From assembly GCA_027924645.1 (NCBI GenBank), contig BSBN01000213.1, positions 32,304,501 to 32,368,500 on the forward strand: a stretch of 64,000 nt of DNA. Reading direction: 5' to 3'. Position 1 is the stretch's first letter. The number at the start of each line of letters is the position of its first letter. The notes below the pieces were generated by a model, which did no database searches, was not told where the DNA came from, and saw only the letters and a list, made by a program, of their open reading frames with translations. This DNA comes from Cunninghamia lanceolata. Taxonomy: Eukaryota; Streptophyta; Pinopsida; Cupressales; Cupressaceae. The translations under genes and the position numbers were made by a program. This document shows, piece after piece, positions 58,151 to 64,000 of this stretch.

Positions 58151-59908
58151 CAAGGAAGATACAACTCCCTGCTGACTTTATTTTAGGGCTACAACCCAAG
58201 GAAGCTACTACTCCCTGAAGAAAGCTCACTGCTACAAGGATTACAGTGATAACATAAACATGAACTACTATGAGAGAAGCATCTGACTTATGTTGATATT
58301 GCAATCCCCTTTTCTACACAATTACTCCATCACGCTAACTTCACATGCTTTATATTGCTCATTGTATTCTATGCAATTTTCACTCACTCATATCATCCAC
58401 AAATGAATTTGTTTTTCTATATATATCCTCTGCAACATCTCAAAACATTAATTAGGTCAGCATCAAAAAGACCTTTAGATGAAACTTGTAATATTGTATG
58501 ACTTAGCTTCAACATGTACATTCTAATGAGAAAATGAGTTGAGGATCATAGCACTTCATAAAAGGATCCAAGAAACATCACTACACATCCTCCAATGCCA
58601 AAACAACCAATCTGGATCCACCGCATGTGAAGGAAACTGGACTGTCAGCCCAAACTAAAGTACCACTCCTAAAAGACCATCTTCACATCACCGAGGAGAA
58701 GCCAAAAACATTATGTGGACCAATATTTCAACCATGTATCTTCTCAACACTATCCATACACCATTCTCCTAAAGTATCTAATCAATATATGCATCCACAA
58801 AACAAGAAACATGTTGAACTGATGAAAACAGAGCATTCTGGACAGACTGGGATATTCCAAGACTTAGGATTTTGCATTGCGGTACACCAAAAATTTTGAA
58901 ACTCTTAGAAATGAACTTATGCACTATTATGAACACATTCCCATTTCTGTACAACCTCATCTATCACTTCCAGAGAAAATCATAGACTTAACTTAGGTAT
59001 ATTGTAATCCGGAGGATAGTCATATACAACTCTTTACTAACTGAGTTGAGTACCAAATGCAGTACATGAAATAAGAGAGAATCACATGTCGTTCAAACTT
59101 GAGATACTATGAAGCATGTAGAATCTTAGTAGACACTCATATAGCTGATCTATACCTTCTCCATCTTCCACAAGTACTCAAATATGTGTTCTATATAATA
59201 CTTCTACATCAGAAATTGTCTGTATTACTTCTGTCATTTGAAAACTAACATTACGGTCCATCAGGGTACTTGATACATCAAGGAAGCATGTATTACACAT
59301 CTCCAAACATATTCTCAAAACTAGATGGGCACAACTTCTCTTCTAGAGGAATGCAGAGCATTCCAATAGGTCTCCATCATTGCTTTACACTGTCAAATCA
59401 CAGTCTGGAACTCTACCACTTATAAATTTCTCTGTTGAAGGTGTAATGAGCTGAAATATTGGACATAGCACATCCACATGTCAATAAACTTATCTTTTGA
59501 ACCGTAAGACTGAATCTTTCTCTGCGAAGGAATGCAGACCAAAATACTGTAACTCTGCCTTAGGATATACACTATGAAAGCCTTAGCCCAACTTTTGTAG
59601 CTTTTCTCTAAGTGTGGTACACAAGCAAGGTAGGATATTAATGTAGGCATGATGGAAACATGTTAGAACATATTTAGTCACCTCCACATCATACTTAGAC
59701 ATCAAGAAGATTACCATTCTTATACTTGGACAATTTTTCTCCATCTGATAGGTCTTCCGGACTGACCTCTCTTAAGCATGTTGATCCTATGTTTTTAGCT
59801 TAGTCAAACCATCTCTCTCAAATCTTCCACTATCCATCAACTTCAACATCTCTGACCTTAGGTTGACACATATAGATTTGATATTAATGTCAACACATAT
59901 TTCCAACA

Positions 59909-60065
59909 ATCTCCTCCTTTGTCATTGATGGTAACATCAAAACAAAATGTGTACAAACACCTCCCCCTTAGATGCATATTCCTCTCTCTCCCCCTTTGAC
60001 ATCAAGGACAAAGTGCCTAACATCTTATACCATCCCAAAACTATATAAACTCCCCCTTACTGTAT
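59909..60065 (-). other. Element G polypurine tract and copies
   Basis: The minus strand reads CAATGACAAAGGAGGAGAT by the LTR. Further copies lie near 59970 (AAGGGGGAGG), 59985-60004 (TTGATGTCAAAGGGGGAGAG) and 60051. Confidence 0.7.
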
Positions 60066-60196
60066 TATTTCTACAAATAGTACTCCACCTAAGATGGAAA
60101 TACCTCCAAAATTGATGATGTGTACATAGTATGGTACCACTGGCCTCCACAAGTTTATAACATCTAAAATTTTCTTATCTACAATAATCTTGCAAC

Positions 60197-63100
60197 TCAT
60201 TTAGAAGGTAGAATGGCTTTGTAGATTACCTTGAGTTGTGTAAGAGTAGATACCCAATTTTCTTTCTCTGATGTGATAATGTGATTTTGACATTCAAATT
60301 GCATGCATAAGTCCTCAACCTCATCTATGTTTCTTGGTTTCTTCATCTTCTACTCAATCTTCTCAGCTTCACTTAGCAACCCTGACAATGAAGTAAGTCT
60401 CATATTTACTTCTTCCCTTAGCTAACCAAATTGTTTCTTTATTTGTTCTCTTTGGTCCTATAGTTGTGACATTTGTGCATGAAGATTTTCAATTTTTTCT
60501 CTGGTTGCTCCATCCTTGTCCTTTGACAAATCATATATTTCAGCGATTTTGGTGATTTGTGACTCAATGGAGTCAATCTGAGTTTTTATGTTCTTGGTGG
60601 CATTTGGCCATTTCAAATAGAAAAGATACAATGTGGTGGCTTCATCAATGCATCCCTTAACCATCTTTATATTTTCCTATAGTTTATTATGTGCATTGGC
60701 ACATTTGTCAGACATCTCAGCCAGCTTTTTATCATTCATCTTCCTTAATGAATCTTGTTCTATTTTTTTGTCAACATGAGAAGAATGATCCTTAAAAGAA
60801 TCCATTAAAAGCTTCAACTTTTTTCTCTGAGGGTAGAGAGGAGTTAATGATTACCTCTAGTAATCCTTCTTGAATTAGCTTCACTTCATCTACAACTAAG
60901 CTAGTTTTCTTTAGGTTTTCTTGCAAGAACTCCTTTCTTGTAGAAGCATGCAGGATGTCTCCAAATTGTAGTTTGTGAAGGGGTGAAATTTTTGCCAAAT
61001 CAACTTACCCTTTAACAATGGGAATTTGTAGAAGTTGTGGTGTGATCACAGGTTGAAATTGCATCTCCAAATCCAATAGGTCTTTGAATGAGTCTAATTC
61101 TGAAGAATTCTGACCTATATCTCCAGAAGTGTCCTTAACTTCCTCATCTTGCTTCTCCTCTATTTCATCCTAATCTTTTCCATCTTGTTTCTCATCACTC
61201 TTATCAAGAACTTCCTCTTCTTGTTCCTTCTCAAGGTTATCCTCTTTCTTTTGCTCACATTTCCCTATATCCTCTGGAGGAGGATTGTTATGTTTTGTAC
61301 ATGTATTTGTGTTCTCTGGAGGGGGTGTACTTACTTTATCTTGACCCTCTATATTTTTTGTCTTAGTATTCTCCAGAGGGGATATATTTATTTCACTTTG
61401 ATCTCTTGAGTTTTGTGCTTCTATGTTTTCTGGAGGAATAGTCTCCTTATCTTTCTTAGTCATGTCTCCTCTATCCACTTTGTCATCAAAGGCTGACAAA
61501 TCTATATCCTTAAGAGGTACATCTAGGATATCTAGAGGAATTTGTTCCTCAACTATCACCTTAGCATTCTTCATTTCCTCAATACTTTTTTGCAATTTTC
61601 TCTAATGTTTCCTTCTCCAATCTCTCTATTTCTTCCTTGTCTTTTCCCATCAGGATATTTATTCTTCTTTTTGTTCTGAATTATTTTGCTTGTTTTTGAG
61701 AAACTTTAATTTTATCTTCATTAGAGATAGATGGATCAACCTTTTCAATTGCATGTTTTCTCATCTCAGTCTCTTTTCCCATGGCTTCATTTCCTTTGTT
61801 GGTGAGTAGGTCTACAAGATTTATAGGAAGCTGATCAATGAAATCAATTTGGGCCACATTGAATGCCATAATGTACCTTATTATTGCTTCCTCAATTGTA
61901 GCTCTGTCATCCGTAGGCACCTTATCATAGAGATCGACAACTTGTTTCAAAGAACCATGTTGTACTCTAGCATTCATAGTGGCCTCAATCTATAGAGGTA
62001 CATGCTCAAATTCTTCTTGAGGAGTTTCTTTTGTTTTCTTTACTTTTCCTTTTCCTTTTCCTTTGGTGGTTTCTACTTCTTCCTCTCCTTCTCTTGCTCT
62101 TTTCTTTCTTCTCTCAAGCATACCAGATTCTTCTTCTTCTTCATCATCTTCTATGTTCACCAGATTTATCTTTCCTCTATTTTCTTGGACCTTAGATCTA
62201 TGTTTCTTTGTCTCTGCAGTCTTAGTCTGTGCCAAAATTTCAGTAGTAGTTCTTTTCATGCTAGAAGGTGTAGGAGCAGGTCCGGAGGATTTTGATGAAG
62301 TAGCAATAGCAAGGATAAACCTACTTATCCTTCAAGGAGTTTGTCAAGCAGAGGTAGTTGGAGGTTCTCCTATTGAACCCTCAGGAGTATTAAGCATTTC
62401 TTCCAATTTTGACTTCATCTTCTTTGCTTTTTCCTCCACATCCTTCTTGATTGTTTTGTTGGTGATTTCATCATAAGTTCCAAATCTTTCAGCAACATGA
62501 TCTTTGGGCTTGCTGAGTATCATATTATCATATCCAAACAAATCATATTTAGATACCTCATAAGGCAAGGTGGTTATCCAAAAAGTTCTTGGCTCTATTG
62601 CCTCCATATAACAGTTGTCTTTATCCACCATAAAGTTTATATCATTTTTGTACTTCTCTACAACTTTTGCATGTATCCTCTCCCTTATTTGCATGTCATT
62701 TTGAAATGTTTTAAAGAATCCCCAAAATAATGTGTCACAATTTTTATGATCAAGAAAACTACGCATATAGTCCTTGATTTGATGAGCAATAGGAGTATCT
62801 ACTTTCCAGACCATATTCTTCATTGAAGGTAATTCCCTCAGGAAATAGAACATAAGGAAAATAATTAAAGAACCATACTAGAATTTATACTTTGTCTCCT
62901 TGGTTCTCTTCAAATTTTACAACAATTGCTACCACAAGAGCTCACTGAGGTCATAGTCCTTCCATTCTTTCACCATCTGATAAGCAGTGTAAATGGAAAT
63001 GGTAGTGGTTGTCCCCTCTCTATTTGTGTACTACACTTTGTAAGAAATGGCCATAGTGGCATATTGGAACATTAGGTCCTCGATGTCATTCATAGTTAGG

Positions 63101-63594
63101 GTTCTTTTATAAAAAATTTCTTTGGTAAGTCTCACCACCTCCTCATTCTTCACAACTTTCAATATAGGCACTAGTCTAGAGGAGCACAATTCGATCACAA
63201 CCCTGATTGCTTCCTTTGTGAACATGTGAGGTTGGTCAAGGCAAAAGAAATCCTCATGGATTTGACTTAATGCAATCCTGAACCAATCTTCTTCATAGCA
63301 GAAGTTGGGGAAACCCTTCCATATGTCTAGTTCTTTTGCCTCAACATTTGCAAACTCTAGCTTCAATTAAAAATCATCACTTAGTAGATGATCATTCCTA
63401 AATTGTTCCAACTTTAGATGATCATACTCATCCAGATGTGAGTGGATGTATAGCCAAACATCCTATGTATGCAACACATTAGAGGGAATGTGAGAAAAAG
63501 CTCCATCCTTATCAGTCTCAGTGGATTTGTATGGGTGTTTCTTGAATTTTAGTCTTGGTCTCTCCACAACATCAACTACTACTGGTGTCACCAT
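60197..63594 (-). pseudogene. Element G large ORF, family shared with element F, unknown function
   Basis: The ATG at 63594 (MVTP) matches the start in F. About 1130 codons with several stops (some at likely Gln) and at least one shift. N-terminal domain: RLKFKKHPYKS, GAFS, LYIHSHLDEYDHL, RIALSQIHEDFFCLDQPHMF, KEAIRVV, RTLTMNDIEDL, LMFYFLRELPSMKNMVW, VVEKYKNDINFMVDKDN and YEVSKYDLFG, ending near 62340. A middle part absent from F (62340-61000) is basic (KKRAREGEEEVETTKGKGKG), then acidic, with repeated PPEN-type motifs. The C-terminal part has long helices, YLFYLKWPNATKNIKTQID and a closing TQLKVIYKAIL. It looks like a large soluble protein; no membrane segment, signal peptide or enzyme motif was seen. 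An upstream in-frame ATG at 63675 is possible but not supported by F. Confidence 0.7.
61255..61450 (-). repeat. Four-copy PPEN-type repeat inside the G ORF
   Basis: TCTGGAGG or CCAGAGGGG blocks recur near 61273, 61313, 61371 and 61427 (spacing about 40-58 bases). They encode PPEDIGK, PPPENTNT, SPLENTKT and PPENIEAQ in a Lys/Glu/Asn-rich context. Confidence 0.6.
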
Positions 63595-64000
63595 GATAAT
63601 TCCTCCAAAAAATAAGGTTTTAACCAGCAATTTTGAAAAATACCTGATAATGTTGTTGTTAGGGTTTGCACACAAGCTCTATTGAAGATCTTCTTCTCTC
63701 CTTTTCTCTTTCACACACTTGAATTCATTCCAATGAGATCAACTTTGATCAAGTATTGTCTAATTAGGCTTCTCACCAACCTTGACTATTAAGCATAGAT
63801 TGTATTTATTTGTTCTAGACCTAGTCAACTTTTTACTATACAAAGATCTATGATCACTCAGCAATCCTCAACAAAAAGTCTATTTGCTCCATAAACTTGA
63901 TCAAACATCATCATACCATCGACCAAACATGTTCATATCAATTTTAGCCAATATGCTGAGGAATTCAACATCTTATGCATTCACAGGTTTTAAAATATTT
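63595..64000 (-). other. Region upstream of the G ORF
   Basis: There is no supported gene. In F the knuckle region begins about 650 bases upstream of the ORF; the equivalent here would lie beyond the window. Confidence 0.35.

Larger units (their letters stand above)
56927..59908 (-). repeat. Element G 3' LTR, about 2.0 kb plus a 976-bp insertion
   Basis: It starts TGTTGAACAC and ends TTTCCAACA before the tract. Removing the solo LTR and one target copy leaves about 2006 bp, close to the 2005 bp of the CopB LTR. GGGCTACAACCCAAGGAAGCTAC motifs on both sides of the inserted piece resemble those of the CopB LTR (22910-22930). Confidence 0.8.
56927..64000 (-). mobile_element. Element G: non-autonomous copia-type LTR element, relative of F, cut by window end
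   Basis: The left LTR (56927-59908) starts TGTTGAACACACTGAG like F, with the shared TTTACGTGGAAAACCCC block. A polypurine tract follows and then, on the minus strand, a long ORF homologous to the one in F. No copia or gypsy enzyme motif was seen in 59909-64000. The right part (gag-like region, primer site, second LTR) is outside. Confidence 0.85.

Noticed and set aside
61149..62476. Plus-strand hydrophobic frames that look like membrane proteins
   Set aside because: They are the complement of the Lys/Glu-rich G ORF; Phe/Leu/Ser runs arise from reading AAG/GAA codons backwards.
1..64000. Host gene, tRNA, rRNA or miRNA precursor
   Set aside because: No exon series with non-transposon coding content and no tRNA-like clover sequence was noticed. 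A tRNA scan and a repeat-masked gene prediction would settle this; I could not run them.

Overview
The window looks like an intergenic, transposon-saturated stretch of a large seed-plant genome. I recognise no host gene, tRNA, rRNA or CRISPR array. Nearly everything is decayed LTR retrotransposon: Ty3/gypsy (Tat-like and chromovirus), Ty1/copia, and non-autonomous elements with the same kinds of ends, nested up to three deep. A conifer or other gymnosperm would fit (long LTRs, heavy decay, no genes in 64 kb), but that is inference only.

Layout. 1-5283: minus-strand non-autonomous LTR element E1 (left LTR cut by the window edge), inserted in the gag of a plus-strand Tat-like gypsy, GypA. GypA runs from 5284 to 10292 (gag end, protease, an extra RNase H, RT, second RNase H, integrase) and is followed by a degenerate extra ORF at 11235-14607. 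15421-17163: plus-strand gypsy GypD with an internal deletion joining protease to integrase tail, then its 3' LTR. 17890-21545: minus-strand gypsy GypE (gag, primer site, LTR). 21546-22589: old LTR fragment. 22590-37588: minus-strand copia CopB, split by element F (26974-33757, perfect 5-bp target duplication). 37589-50990: a decayed minisatellite and 3' flank, probably of GypB, interrupted by insertion H (39131-49729), itself interrupted by a minus-strand chromovirus GypC (42649-48982). 51001-53700: GypB pol, minus. 53750-56926: plus-strand copia CopC, interrupted by element G (56927 to the window end), whose left LTR holds a solo LTR (57175-58145).

The most interesting content is the pair F and G. 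They have copia-type LTRs and copia-type polypurine tracts, and F has a visible Met-type primer site. Neither shows pol in the part seen. Both carry a long minus-strand ORF (about 770 and 1130 codons) that is homologous from its first residues to its last and that I cannot assign to a known family. F also has a coiled coil followed by four CCHC knuckles. The extra ORF behind GypA pol may contain a distantly similar segment.

No element is intact. Most premature stops whose original residue is clear replace glutamine (CAG to TAG), as expected for deamination of methylated cytosine in silenced DNA. Some catalytic motifs survive (YLDD and YVDD in the reverse transcriptases) while others are lost.
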